Assembly (NCBI RefSeq): GCF_008123515.1
Contig: NZ_VSSR01000082.1
Span: forward strand, 1-38,737
DNA length: 38,737 nt
Origin: Bradyrhizobium cytisi
Lineage (GTDB): Bacteria > Pseudomonadota > Alphaproteobacteria > Rhizobiales > Xanthobacteraceae
Direction: 5' to 3'
Translations under genes and position numbers: made by a program
The notes under the pieces: generated by a model
Told to the model about the DNA's origin: nothing
Seen by the model: only the letters and a program-made list of their open reading frames with translations
The model's database searches: none
Shown: positions 8,343-15,114 of the stretch, in pieces
How the letters are laid out: each line of letters opens with the position of its first letter
Numbering within the stretch: position 1 is the first letter of the stretch

Positions 8343-8737
8343 CGTCCACCTCCGATCGCGTAGGCAATGATCCAGACCAGCACCGTTAGGGCGATGCCGC
8401 CGATCAGTGCGCCCCAGGTCAGCGCTTCACGCTCATTGGCCTTGAATCCATAGCCGAGATCCCAGACGAAGTGCCGGATGCCGCTGAGCATATGGTGCAT
8501 CAGCGCCCAGGTGTAGCCGAACACGATCAGCCGGCCGATGATGCTGCCGGTGAAGCCCTGGACGTGGGCGTAGGCGGCAGGGCCCGAGGCGGCTGCGATC
8601 AGCCACCAGGCCAGCAGCAGGGTTCCGAAGTACAGGGCAATACCGGTGGCGCGATGGACGATGGACAGCGCCATCGTCAACGTCCAGCGGTAGACTTGCA
8701 TGTGTGGTGAAAGCGGTCGTTCGATCCGTGCGGTCAT
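8339..8737 (-). CDS. sdhC: succinate dehydrogenase cytochrome b556 subunit C
   Basis: 132 residues starting MTARIERPLSPHMQVYRW, the family's standard N-terminus; an in-frame GTG at 8773 is rejected for that reason. Three membrane helices are evident. Ser25 and Arg29 in SIVHRATG match the ubiquinone-site residues of the E. coli protein, and His82 in HMLSGIRH matches the haem b ligand. It is the first gene of sdhCDAB and overlaps sdhD by 4 bp. No strong ribosome-binding site is seen before the ATG. Confidence 0.95.
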   Translation of the reverse strand: MTARIERPLSPHMQVYRWTLTMALSIVHRATGIALYFGTLLLAWWLIAAASGPAAYAHVQGFTGSIIGRLIVFGYTWALMHHMLSGIRHFVWDLGYGFKANEREALTWGALIGGIALTVLVWIIAYAIGGGR

Positions 8738-8807
8738 GGGCTTTTGATGTCTATTGCGGCCCAGCAGGGGCACGCGGGGATCGCGAAAGGTCGGCTCTAT
8801 TTACGGA

Positions 8808-8839
8808 GTCGATTTGGCCTGCGCAATCACCAAATCGAC
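8808..8839. promoter_or_regulatory. perfect 10-bp inverted repeat upstream of sdhC
   Basis: GTCGATTTGG at 8808-8817 and CCAAATCGAC at 8830-8839 are perfect inverted copies 12 nt apart, 70 bp upstream of the sdhC ATG. A further AAATCGA lies at 8842-8848. It could be an operator for a dimeric regulator of the sdh operon or a hairpin in the leader mRNA. No T-run follows, so it is unlikely to be a terminator. Confidence 0.65.
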
Positions 8840-8896
8840 ATAAATCGAACCATCGTTCAGCTCTACGGCGTTGATGCGACAAGCCAATCAGGGGCT

Positions 8897-8906
8897 TGGT
8901 ATACCA
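8897..8906. promoter_or_regulatory. TGGTATACCA palindrome, GntR-type operator candidate
   Basis: A perfect 10-bp palindrome lies 160 bp upstream of the sdhC ATG. Its form fits the T-N-G-T-N(2-3)-A-C-N-A pattern of FadR/GntR-family operators. The regulator is not in this window and chance occurrence is possible. Confidence 0.35.
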
Positions 8907-9244
8907 CTGCGATGGTGCACCGGCCAAGGATAGAATACAAATTCATCCTTTGTGCGACCGTCGAGGCGCATTGAAATCACTATTGGAACGGCTCCAAGCC
9001 GCCGACCGGCTGCCACCGTTCGAACCAGGCAGTTCATGATGTCCGGCACCGCGCGGCCGGACGATGCGCCCTTTCCAATTTCCGCCTTGCGCATCGATTT
9101 TCCGTCAGGCGGCGGACATGCGCACCCTGCATTCCACCCCAGCCGGGAGGCGTGGCGTGTCGACCATGCAAATCGGATCGCCTACAGATTGTTGCGCAGC
9201 TCATTCCGAACGGACGAACCGGAGAAGCTGCGGGGCAGGTCCGG

Positions 9245-10105
9245 GTGATTGCAGGTCTCGATATCGCGGAAATCGTGGAGCTCGCGCTGCTGCTGATCGC
9301 AGTCGGCGCGCTCTCCGGATTTCTCGCCGGTGTGTTCGGCATCGGCGGCGGCGCGATTCTCGTGCCGGTGTTCTACGAATGCTTCCGCCTCGCCGGCGTG
9401 CCGCTCGAGGTGCGCATGCCGCTCTGCGTCGGCACCTCGCTAGCCGTCATCATCCCGACATCGATCCGTTCGTTCCAGGCCCATTACAAGCGCGGCGCGG
9501 TCGATATGTCGATCCTGCGCGTGTGGTGGCTGCCGATCCTGATCGGCGTCGTCGCCGGCAGCGTGGTCGCGCGTTACGCGCCGGAGCGGCTGTTCAAGAT
9601 CGTGTTCGTTGGCGTCGCCTGGTCGGCCGCCGTGCGCCTGATCTTCGCGCGCGAGACCTGGAAGCTCGGCAACGATCTGCCAGAAGGGCCGTTGATGCGC
9701 ATCTACGGCTTCTGCGTCGGCATTTTATCGACGCTGATGGGCATCGGCGGCGGCCTGTTCTCGAACCTGCTGATGACGTTTTACGGCCGGCCGATTCATC
9801 AGGCGGTCGCGACCTCGTCGGCGCTCGCAGTGCTGATCTCGATCCCCGGCGCGCTTGGCTACGTCTATGCGGGCTGGCCGGCCGCGGCGACCTATCCGGC
9901 CGTTGCGGCCCTGCAAATCCCGTTTGCGCTCGGCTATGTCTCGCTGATCGGCGCCGTGCTGGTGATGCCGATGAGTCTTGTGACCGCGCCGCTCGGTGTG
10001 AGAGCTGCGCACGCCATGTCGAAGCGCACGCTCGAAGTTGCGTTCGGCTGTTATCTGTTTATCGTCGGCAGCAGGTTCGTGATGAGTCTCGTGGGCGGAC
10101 AGTAG
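9245..10105 (+). CDS. TSUP (TauE/SafE)-family membrane permease
   Basis: 286 residues with about eight hydrophobic helices in two related halves. Each half carries the family glycine motif: GVFGIGGGAILVP at about 29-41 and MGIGGGLFSNL in the second half. TSUP proteins move sulfite, sulfonates, sulfoacetate or other small organic anions; the substrate here is unknown. The GTG start at 9245 (reading IAGLDIAEIVELALLL) fits homologues as I recall them. An earlier in-frame GTG at 9152 follows GGGAGG but with only one base of spacing and adds a non-hydrophobic 31-residue leader. It is a single gene, followed by a palindromic repeat and the convergent matB. Confidence 0.88.
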   Translation: MIAGLDIAEIVELALLLIAVGALSGFLAGVFGIGGGAILVPVFYECFRLAGVPLEVRMPLCVGTSLAVIIPTSIRSFQAHYKRGAVDMSILRVWWLPILIGVVAGSVVARYAPERLFKIVFVGVAWSAAVRLIFARETWKLGNDLPEGPLMRIYGFCVGILSTLMGIGGGLFSNLLMTFYGRPIHQAVATSSALAVLISIPGALGYVYAGWPAAATYPAVAALQIPFALGYVSLIGAVLVMPMSLVTAPLGVRAAHAMSKRTLEVAFGCYLFIVGSRFVMSLVGGQ

Positions 10106-10118
10106 TCGCCACAAAGTC

Positions 10119-10235
10119 CGTCATTGCGAGCGCAGCGAAGCAATCCAGAATCTCTCCGCGGCAGCAGTCTGGATTGCTTCGTCGCATCAGCGCAAAATTG
10201 CTTCGCAATTTTGTCGCGAGCTCCTCGCAATGACG
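10119..10235. repeat. dispersed palindromic repeat (CGTCATTGCGAG family), copy 1
   Basis: The left arm starts CGTCATTGCGAGCGCAGCGA and the right arm ends CTCCTCGCAATGACG. An inner palindrome (AATCCAGA / TCTGGATT) lies between them. It shares its arms with 12665-12752. It sits between the convergent ends of the TSUP gene and matB, where a hairpin terminator would be useful to both. Confidence 0.9.
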
Positions 10236-10255
10236 GCGAGAGAGCAAAAGCCCCC

Positions 10256-11785
10256 TCATTTCTTCGCGTAAATATCCTTGTAGATATCCCGCAGCACGTT
10301 CTTCTGCACCTTGCCCATGGTGTTGCGCGGCAGCTCGTCGACGACGAACACGCGCTTGGGCATCTTGAACTTTGCCAGGCGCCCGTCGAGTGCCTTCAGC
10401 ACCGCGGCTTCGCTGACGTCGGCACCCTTGTTGCAGACCAGCACCGCGGTGACGCCCTCGCCGAAATCGGCATGCGGCACGCCGATCACGGCGGATTCGA
10501 TCACGCCGGGCATGGCGTCGATCTCGCTCTCGATCTCCTTCGGATAGACGTTAAAGCCGCCGGAGATCACGAGATCCTTGCCGCGGCCGAGAATGTGGAC
10601 GTAGCCCTTGTCGTCGATCTTGCCGAGGTCGCCGGTGATGAAGAAGCCGTCGGGACGGAATTCGGACTTGGTCTTCTCCGGCATGCGCCAATAACCTTTG
10701 AAGACGTTCGGGCCCTTGACCTCGATCACGCCGATCTCGTCGCGCGGCAGCTCCTTGCCGGTCTCGGGCTCGGTCACGCGCACGGTGACGCCGGGGAGCG
10801 GCAAGCCGACTGCGCCGGGCACGCGCTCGCCGTCATAGGGGTTCGACGTGTTCATGTTGGTCTCGGTCATGCCGTAGCGCTCGAGCACAGCATGGCCGGT
10901 GCGCGCCGACCATTCGCGATGGGTTTCGGCCAGCAATGGCGCCGAGCCCGAAATGAACAGCCGCATGTGTCTGGTCGTCTCGCGCGACAGCGCGGGGTTC
11001 TGCAGCAGCCGCGTATAGAACGTCGGCACGCCCATCAGCACCGTGGCGCGCGCCATCAGCTTGATGATAAGGTCCGGATCGAGCTTCGCCAGGAAGATCA
11101 TCGACGCCCGCGCAAACAGCGTCACGTTGGTCGCCACGAACAGGCCGTGGGTGTGGTAGATCGGCAGCGCGTGGATCAGCACGTCCTTGTCGGTGAAGCG
11201 CCAATAGCCGACCAGCGAGAGCGAGTTCGACGCGAGATTGTCGTGGCTGAGCATCGCGCCCTTGGAGCGGCCGGTGGTGCCCGACGTGTAGAGGATCGCG
11301 GCGAGATCGTCGTTGGCACGCGAGACCGTCGCAAACTCGCTGCTCGCCGTCGCTGCGGCATCCGTCAGCGAGCCCTTGCCGTCAGGTCCAAGCGTATCGA
11401 CCTTGGCCTTCACCTTGGCGGCGATCGGGGCGAGGCCGTCGGCCTTGGAGGGATCGCAGACCACCAGCGAGGGCTCGGCGTCGCCGATGAAATAGTCGAG
11501 CTCATTCAACGTATAGGCGGTGTTGAGCGGCAGGTAGACCGCGCCGGCCCTGACCGTGCCGAGATACAGCACGATATTGGCGACGGATTTTTCCACCTGC
11601 ACCGCGACGCGGTCGCCGGGCTTCACGCCGCGCGCGACCAGCACATTCGCCATCTGCCCGGCCCGCGCGATCAGATCGCCATAGCTGATACGGGCGCCGT
11701 CCTGCGTCTCGATGGCGAGACGCGCAGGGTTATCCAGGCCGTCGAACAGGCGGGAAAACAGATTGGCGTTGGCTGCTTGGTTCAT
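10256..11785 (-). CDS. matB: malonyl-CoA synthetase (MatB-type acyl-CoA ligase)
   Basis: 509 residues of the ANL adenylating superfamily. It activates malonate (and often methylmalonate) with ATP and CoA to the CoA thioester. The P-loop YTSGTTGRSKG is at 166-176, with RYGMTETNMNTSNPYDG, ITGDLGK and the hinge GRGKDLVISGGFNVYP further on. The catalytic lysine in NTMGKVQK is about residue 492. Long stretches match what I remember of Rhodopseudomonas palustris MatB, whose lysine is regulated by acetylation; the same site is present here. The ATG at 11785 follows GAGGA at good spacing; an upstream in-frame TTG at 11815 is less likely. It is divergent from the SDR gene, 95 bp apart. Confidence 0.93.
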   Translation of the reverse strand: MNQAANANLFSRLFDGLDNPARLAIETQDGARISYGDLIARAGQMANVLVARGVKPGDRVAVQVEKSVANIVLYLGTVRAGAVYLPLNTAYTLNELDYFIGDAEPSLVVCDPSKADGLAPIAAKVKAKVDTLGPDGKGSLTDAAATASSEFATVSRANDDLAAILYTSGTTGRSKGAMLSHDNLASNSLSLVGYWRFTDKDVLIHALPIYHTHGLFVATNVTLFARASMIFLAKLDPDLIIKLMARATVLMGVPTFYTRLLQNPALSRETTRHMRLFISGSAPLLAETHREWSARTGHAVLERYGMTETNMNTSNPYDGERVPGAVGLPLPGVTVRVTEPETGKELPRDEIGVIEVKGPNVFKGYWRMPEKTKSEFRPDGFFITGDLGKIDDKGYVHILGRGKDLVISGGFNVYPKEIESEIDAMPGVIESAVIGVPHADFGEGVTAVLVCNKGADVSEAAVLKALDGRLAKFKMPKRVFVVDELPRNTMGKVQKNVLRDIYKDIYAKK

Positions 11786-11808
11786 GCAAGATTTCCTCGA
11801 CCGCAAGA

Positions 11809-11825
11809 TTGACAAGGCCGGTCAA
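11809..11825. promoter_or_regulatory. TTGAC-N7-GTCAA inverted repeat between matB and the SDR gene
   Basis: This short palindrome lies 24 bp upstream of the matB ATG and 56 bp upstream of the SDR ATG. It could be a shared operator. The arms are only 5 bp, so the evidence is modest. Confidence 0.35.
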
Positions 11826-11880
11826 AACCGAGGGCTGGATTAGCAAAAACCGCCCCGAAGAAGCAACGGAGACAGTTGGC

Positions 11881-12642
11881 ATGGCAAAAAACGGGAAACG
11901 CGTGGCTTGGGTGACGGGCGGCGGCAGCGGGATCGGGGAGGCCGGCGCCGAGGCGCTCGCGGCCGACGGCTGGATCGTCGTGGTCTCCGGCCGCCGCAAG
12001 GATGCCCTGGAGACCGTGGCCGCGAAGATCACCAAGGCGGGCGGGGTGGCCGAGGCGCTGGCGCTGGACGTGTCAAGCGCCACTGAGGCTCAGAAGGCGG
12101 CCGATCACATCGCCACGAAGCACGGCCGGATCGATCTGCTCGTGAACAATGCCGGCATCAATGTCCCCAAGCGGAGCTGGAAGGACATGGAGCTGGACGG
12201 CTGGGACAGGCTGGTCCAGGTCAATCTCAACGGCGTGCTCTATTGCATGCGCGCGGTGCTGCCGACGATGCGCAAGCAGCAGGACGGCTCGATCATCAAC
12301 GTCTCGTCATGGGCCGGCCGCCACGTCTCGAAAATGCCGGGCCCGGCCTACACCACGACCAAGCATGCGGTGCTGGCACTGACCCATTCCTTCAACATGG
12401 ACGAATGCGTCAATGGCCTGCGCGCCTGCTGCCTGATGCCGGGCGAGGTGGCGACGCCGATCCTGAAGCTGCGCCCGGTGGTGCCGAGCGCGGAGGAGCA
12501 GGCGATGATGCTGCAGTCCGAAGATCTCGGCCGCACCATCGCCTTCATCGCGTCGATGCCGCCGCGCGTCTGCATCAACGAGCTCCTGATCAGCCCGACG
12601 CATAATCGCGGCTTCATCCAGACACCGTTGAGCAGGGATTGA
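11881..12642 (+). CDS. short-chain dehydrogenase/reductase (SDR)
   Basis: 253 residues of the classical SDR family, an NAD(P)-dependent oxidoreductase. The cofactor motif TGGGSGIG is at 12-19 and NNAG at 89-92. Catalytic residues are Ser143, Tyr157 and Lys161 (NVSSWAGRH...YTTTK). Arg at 38-39 after the second strand (VSGRRKD) suggests NADP preference. The ATG at 11881 fits the family; the open frame upstream to 11809 would overlap the matB control region. The substrate is unknown. Divergent placement beside matB hints at shared control but not necessarily a shared pathway. Confidence 0.9.
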   Translation: MAKNGKRVAWVTGGGSGIGEAGAEALAADGWIVVVSGRRKDALETVAAKITKAGGVAEALALDVSSATEAQKAADHIATKHGRIDLLVNNAGINVPKRSWKDMELDGWDRLVQVNLNGVLYCMRAVLPTMRKQQDGSIINVSSWAGRHVSKMPGPAYTTTKHAVLALTHSFNMDECVNGLRACCLMPGEVATPILKLRPVVPSAEEQAMMLQSEDLGRTIAFIASMPPRVCINELLISPTHNRGFIQTPLSRD

Positions 12643-12664
12643 GGCGCGGTCGGAGCCCCGAGTT

Positions 12665-12752
12665 CGTCATTGCGAGCGAAGCGAAGCAATCCAGAAATGT
12701 ATCGGCGGAGGTAGTCTGGATTGCTTCGTCGCAAGGGCTCCTCGCAATGACG
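12665..12752. repeat. dispersed palindromic repeat (CGTCATTGCGAG family), copy 2
   Basis: The arms CGTCATTGCGAGCGAAGCGA and CTCCTCGCAATGACG match the copy at 10119-10235, with a shorter centre. It lies just past the SDR stop and may act as its terminator. Confidence 0.9.
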
Positions 12753-12813
12753 GCGGAGCCACTACACGAACTCCCCCGCGCATAGTTTCACGCATCACGA
12801 TAAATTATTGCTC

Positions 12814-12839
12814 GAAACCGTTTCGCAGACGCTCCCGTA
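12814..12839 (+). promoter_or_regulatory. candidate ECF-sigma promoter of the fasciclin gene
   Basis: GAAACC at 12814-12819 and CGTA at 12836-12839 are separated by exactly 16 bp. This is the same spacing and -10 core as the candidate at 13625-13650. It would give a leader of about 100 nt before the ATG at 12948. The remaining bases between the repeat at 12665-12752 and the gene show nothing else clear. Confidence 0.4.
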
Positions 12840-12947
12840 GTTCGGACCAACGACGCGTGACTGCTTCACGTCAAACTGTCGCAGGCGCCGTTGTTGCCCC
12901 AACGCAAAATCCGGCAGTCGCCGGCCACAATCATCGGGAGTTTCTCC

Positions 12948-13502
12948 ATGTCGAAGCGCATTGCCTATCTCACCGCCGCCGCCTTCAGCGCGCTGGCCAT
13001 CACCGCGACAATCATCGCGCCGGCCCGCGCCGAGGAAAAGACCGTCATGGTCGGCGGCGCCGCGATGTTCCCCTCGAAGAACATCGTGCAGAACGCGGTC
13101 AACTCGAAGGACCACACCACGCTCGTGGCGGCGGTGAAGGCGGCCGGCCTGGTGCCGACGCTGGAAGGCAAGGGCCCGTTCACGGTGTTCGCGCCGACCA
13201 ACGCCGCCTTCGGCAAGCTGCCGGCCGGCACCGTCGACACCCTGGTCAAGCCCGAGAACAAGGCGACCCTGACCAAGATCCTCACCTATCATGTGGTGGC
13301 CGGCAAGCTCGAGGCTTCCGACCTCACCGACGGCAAGAAGCTCAAGACCGTCGAGGGTGAGGAGCTCACGATCAAGAAGCAGGACGGCAAGGTCTGGATC
13401 GTCGACGCCAAGGGCGGCACCTCGATGGTGACGATCTCCAACGTCAACCAGTCCAACGGCGTGATCCATGTGGTCGACACCGTGCTGATGCCGGCGGCGT
13501 AA
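12948..13502 (+). CDS. exported fasciclin (FAS1) domain protein
   Basis: 184 residues. A signal peptide (MSKRIAYLTAAAFSALAIT, likely cut after ARA at about 28) leads to one FAS1 domain over about 48-184. Its H1 box reads FTVFAPTNAAFGKLP and its H2 box GVIHVVDTVLMP, with the linking motif TYHVVAGKL. FAS1 proteins act in adhesion or envelope functions and are often secreted; the exact role is unknown. The ATG at 12948 follows GGGAG and replaces a longer frame from 12891. It is a single gene closed by a strong terminator. Confidence 0.92.
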   Translation: MSKRIAYLTAAAFSALAITATIIAPARAEEKTVMVGGAAMFPSKNIVQNAVNSKDHTTLVAAVKAAGLVPTLEGKGPFTVFAPTNAAFGKLPAGTVDTLVKPENKATLTKILTYHVVAGKLEASDLTDGKKLKTVEGEELTIKKQDGKVWIVDAKGGTSMVTISNVNQSNGVIHVVDTVLMPAA

Positions 13503-13512
13503 CACCGCGAGG

Positions 13513-13536
13513 TCCGGTTTCATCCCCCAAACCGGA
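13513..13536 (+). other. stem-loop after the fasciclin gene
   Basis: TCCGGTTT at 13513-13520 and AAACCGGA at 13529-13536 form a perfect 8-bp stem with an 8-nt loop, 10 bp past the stop codon. No T-run follows. It probably protects the mRNA end ahead of the true terminator. Confidence 0.6.
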
Positions 13537-13548
13537 TGCGACGAAACG

Positions 13549-13579
13549 GCGAGCCGGGGGGTGCCCGGCTCGCTTTTTT
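13549..13579 (+). terminator. rho-independent terminator of the fasciclin gene
   Basis: A 10-bp stem (GCGAGCCGGG / CCCGGCTCGC) with a 5-nt loop is followed at once by TTTTTT. This is a textbook intrinsic terminator and separates the fasciclin gene from the cytochrome gene downstream. Confidence 0.93.
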
Positions 13580-13624
13580 GTGACCACCAGAGTCCGGCGG
13601 TATCGATTCGATGCCCGCAGGGGC

Positions 13625-13650
13625 GTAACGAAAGCGGAAGCATCGGCGTA
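13625..13650 (+). promoter_or_regulatory. candidate ECF-sigma promoter of the b561/Mo-enzyme pair
   Basis: GTAACG at 13625-13630 and CGTA at 13647-13650 are 16 bp apart, close to the GTAACC-N16-CGAA form I recall for SigF-type ECF sigma factors of alphaproteobacteria. The CGTA runs into TATAAT at 13649-13654, so a housekeeping -10 is also possible. It lies 36 bp upstream of the ATG at 13687. Confidence 0.5.
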
Positions 13651-13686
13651 TAATCGGCATCAGACGACGTTCAGGACGGAACCATC

Positions 13687-14316
13687 ATGGCAAGCCTCAC
13701 AGTCACCGACGAGCACGTCGGGGCCACCCCGGCCAAAACGATCCAGCCGGTCTGGGTCCGGGTGATGCACTGGACCAACGCCGTCGCGATGATCCTGATG
13801 ATCCTGTCGGGCTGGCAGATCTACAACGCCTCGCCGCTGTTCGGTTTCAGCTTCCCGCGCGGATACACGCTGGGCGGCTGGCTCGGCGGCGGTCTGCTCT
13901 GGCACTTTGCGGCGATGTGGCTCCTGATGATCAATGGCCTCGCCTATCTCATTACCGGTTTTGCCACCGGCCGCTTCGCCAAGAAGCTGCTGCCGATCAC
14001 GCCATCTGGCGTGCTCCACGACGTCCGGGCTGCCCTGACCTTCAAGCTCAGCCATGACGATCTCAGCGTCTACAATTACGTGCAGCGTGCGCTCTATGCC
14101 GGCATCATCGTCGTCGGCGTGCTGATCGTGCTGTCCGGCCTGTCGATGTGGAAGCCGGTGCAATTGCATTGGCTGGTGACGCTGTTCGGCGATTATCCGA
14201 CCGCGCGCTACGTCCATTTCTTCTGCATGGCCGCGATCTGCGCCTTCATCGTCATTCACGTGCTGCTCGCGCTGCTGGTGCCGAAGAGCCTGCGCGCGAT
14301 GATCATCGGTCGCTAG
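13687..14316 (+). CDS. cytochrome b561-type membrane subunit
   Basis: 209 residues with four to five membrane helices and the histidines expected of a di-haem b561 / hydrogenase-type cytochrome b. The first helix starts VRVMHWTNAVAMILMILSGW, then LLWHFAAMWLLMINGLAYL, a helix before PVQLHWLVTLFG, and VHFFCMAAICAFIVIHVLLAL. It most likely passes electrons between the quinone pool and the Mo enzyme encoded 15 bp downstream. The ATG follows AGGACGGA. The two genes form an operon of a kind seen in other rhizobia. Confidence 0.9.
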   Translation: MASLTVTDEHVGATPAKTIQPVWVRVMHWTNAVAMILMILSGWQIYNASPLFGFSFPRGYTLGGWLGGGLLWHFAAMWLLMINGLAYLITGFATGRFAKKLLPITPSGVLHDVRAALTFKLSHDDLSVYNYVQRALYAGIIVVGVLIVLSGLSMWKPVQLHWLVTLFGDYPTARYVHFFCMAAICAFIVIHVLLALLVPKSLRAMIIGR

Positions 14317-14331
14317 AGAGGGAGAGCAGAT

Positions 14332-15114
14332 ATGGCCAAGCGTTCATTCCTGATCCCCGGCGTCGACAAGCGGCTGCTGATCAAGGACTCCCTCAAGACC
14401 ATGCCGGATGTCACCCGCCGCCGCTTCATCGCGGGCGGCGCCAGCCTCGGCGCGCTGACCTTGCTCACGGGCTGCGACGTGGTCGATTCCTCTTCCGCCG
14501 AAGCACTGCTGGCGAAGGTCTCGAAGTTCAACGACGCCGTGCAGGATTTCATCTTCAATCCCGACGCGCTGGCGCCGACGTTTCCCGAGAGCGCGATTAC
14601 AAAGCCGTTCCCGTTCAACGCCTATTACGATCTCGACGACGCTCCGGACGTCGATGGCGACGCCTGGAAGCTCGAGGTGCGCGGCCTCGTCGACGACAAG
14701 AAGTCGTGGACGCTGCCGGAGCTCTACAAGCTGCCGCAATCCACGCAAATCACCCGTCACATCTGCGTCGAGGGCTGGAGCGCAATCGGCAGCTGGACCG
14801 GCACGCCGTTGCGCGATTTCCTCAAACTGATCGGCGCCGACACGCGCGCGAAATACGTCTGGTTCCAGTGCGCCGACAAGGACGGCTACAACTCGCCTTT
14901 GGACATGCGCACCGCGCTGCATCCGCAGACGCAGATGACGTTCAGATACGCCAACGAAATCTTGCCGCGCGCCTACGGCTTTCCGATGAAGATCCGCGTG
15001 CCGACCAAGCTCGGCTTCAAGAACCCGAAATACGTGGTCTCGATGGAAGTCACCAACGACTACAAGGGCGGCTACTGGGAAGACCAGGGATATAATTCGT
15101 TTAGCGGGAGCTAG
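14332..15114 (+). CDS. molybdopterin-dependent oxidoreductase, Tat-exported, sulfite-oxidase fold
   Basis: 260 residues of the sulfite oxidase / YedY (MsrP) superfamily. A twin-arginine signal TRRRFIAGGASLGAL (28-42) ends in a lipobox LTGC with Cys48, so the protein may be a lipoprotein. Cys145 in ITRHICVEGWS is the Mo ligand. The motif VEGWSAIGSWTGTPLRDFL and the later GFPMKIRVPTKLGFKNPKYV are typical. The C-terminal dimerisation domain of true sulfite oxidases is absent, so YedY-like substrates (sulfoxides or other reductions) are as likely as sulfite. A purine-rich GAGAGGGAGAG precedes the ATG. Its last 14 bp overlap the convergent MFS gene. Confidence 0.9.
   Translation: MAKRSFLIPGVDKRLLIKDSLKTMPDVTRRRFIAGGASLGALTLLTGCDVVDSSSAEALLAKVSKFNDAVQDFIFNPDALAPTFPESAITKPFPFNAYYDLDDAPDVDGDAWKLEVRGLVDDKKSWTLPELYKLPQSTQITRHICVEGWSAIGSWTGTPLRDFLKLIGADTRAKYVWFQCADKDGYNSPLDMRTALHPQTQMTFRYANEILPRAYGFPMKIRVPTKLGFKNPKYVVSMEVTNDYKGGYWEDQGYNSFSGS

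Larger units (their letters stand above)
8738..9244. other. 507-bp divergent intergenic region sdhC / TSUP permease
   Basis: I see no convincing gene here. Short ORFs on both strands lack ribosome-binding sites and recognisable sequence. The sdhC-proximal half contains the inverted repeat at 8808-8839 and the palindrome at 8897-8906, listed separately. The region must hold promoters for both flanking genes, but no clear -35/-10 pair stands out. Confidence 0.6.

Noticed and set aside
8744..9094. Short ORFs of 76 and 68 codons between sdhC and the TSUP gene
   Set aside because: No ribosome-binding site, no signal peptide and no recognised sequence; they also overlap the inverted repeat or the palindrome.
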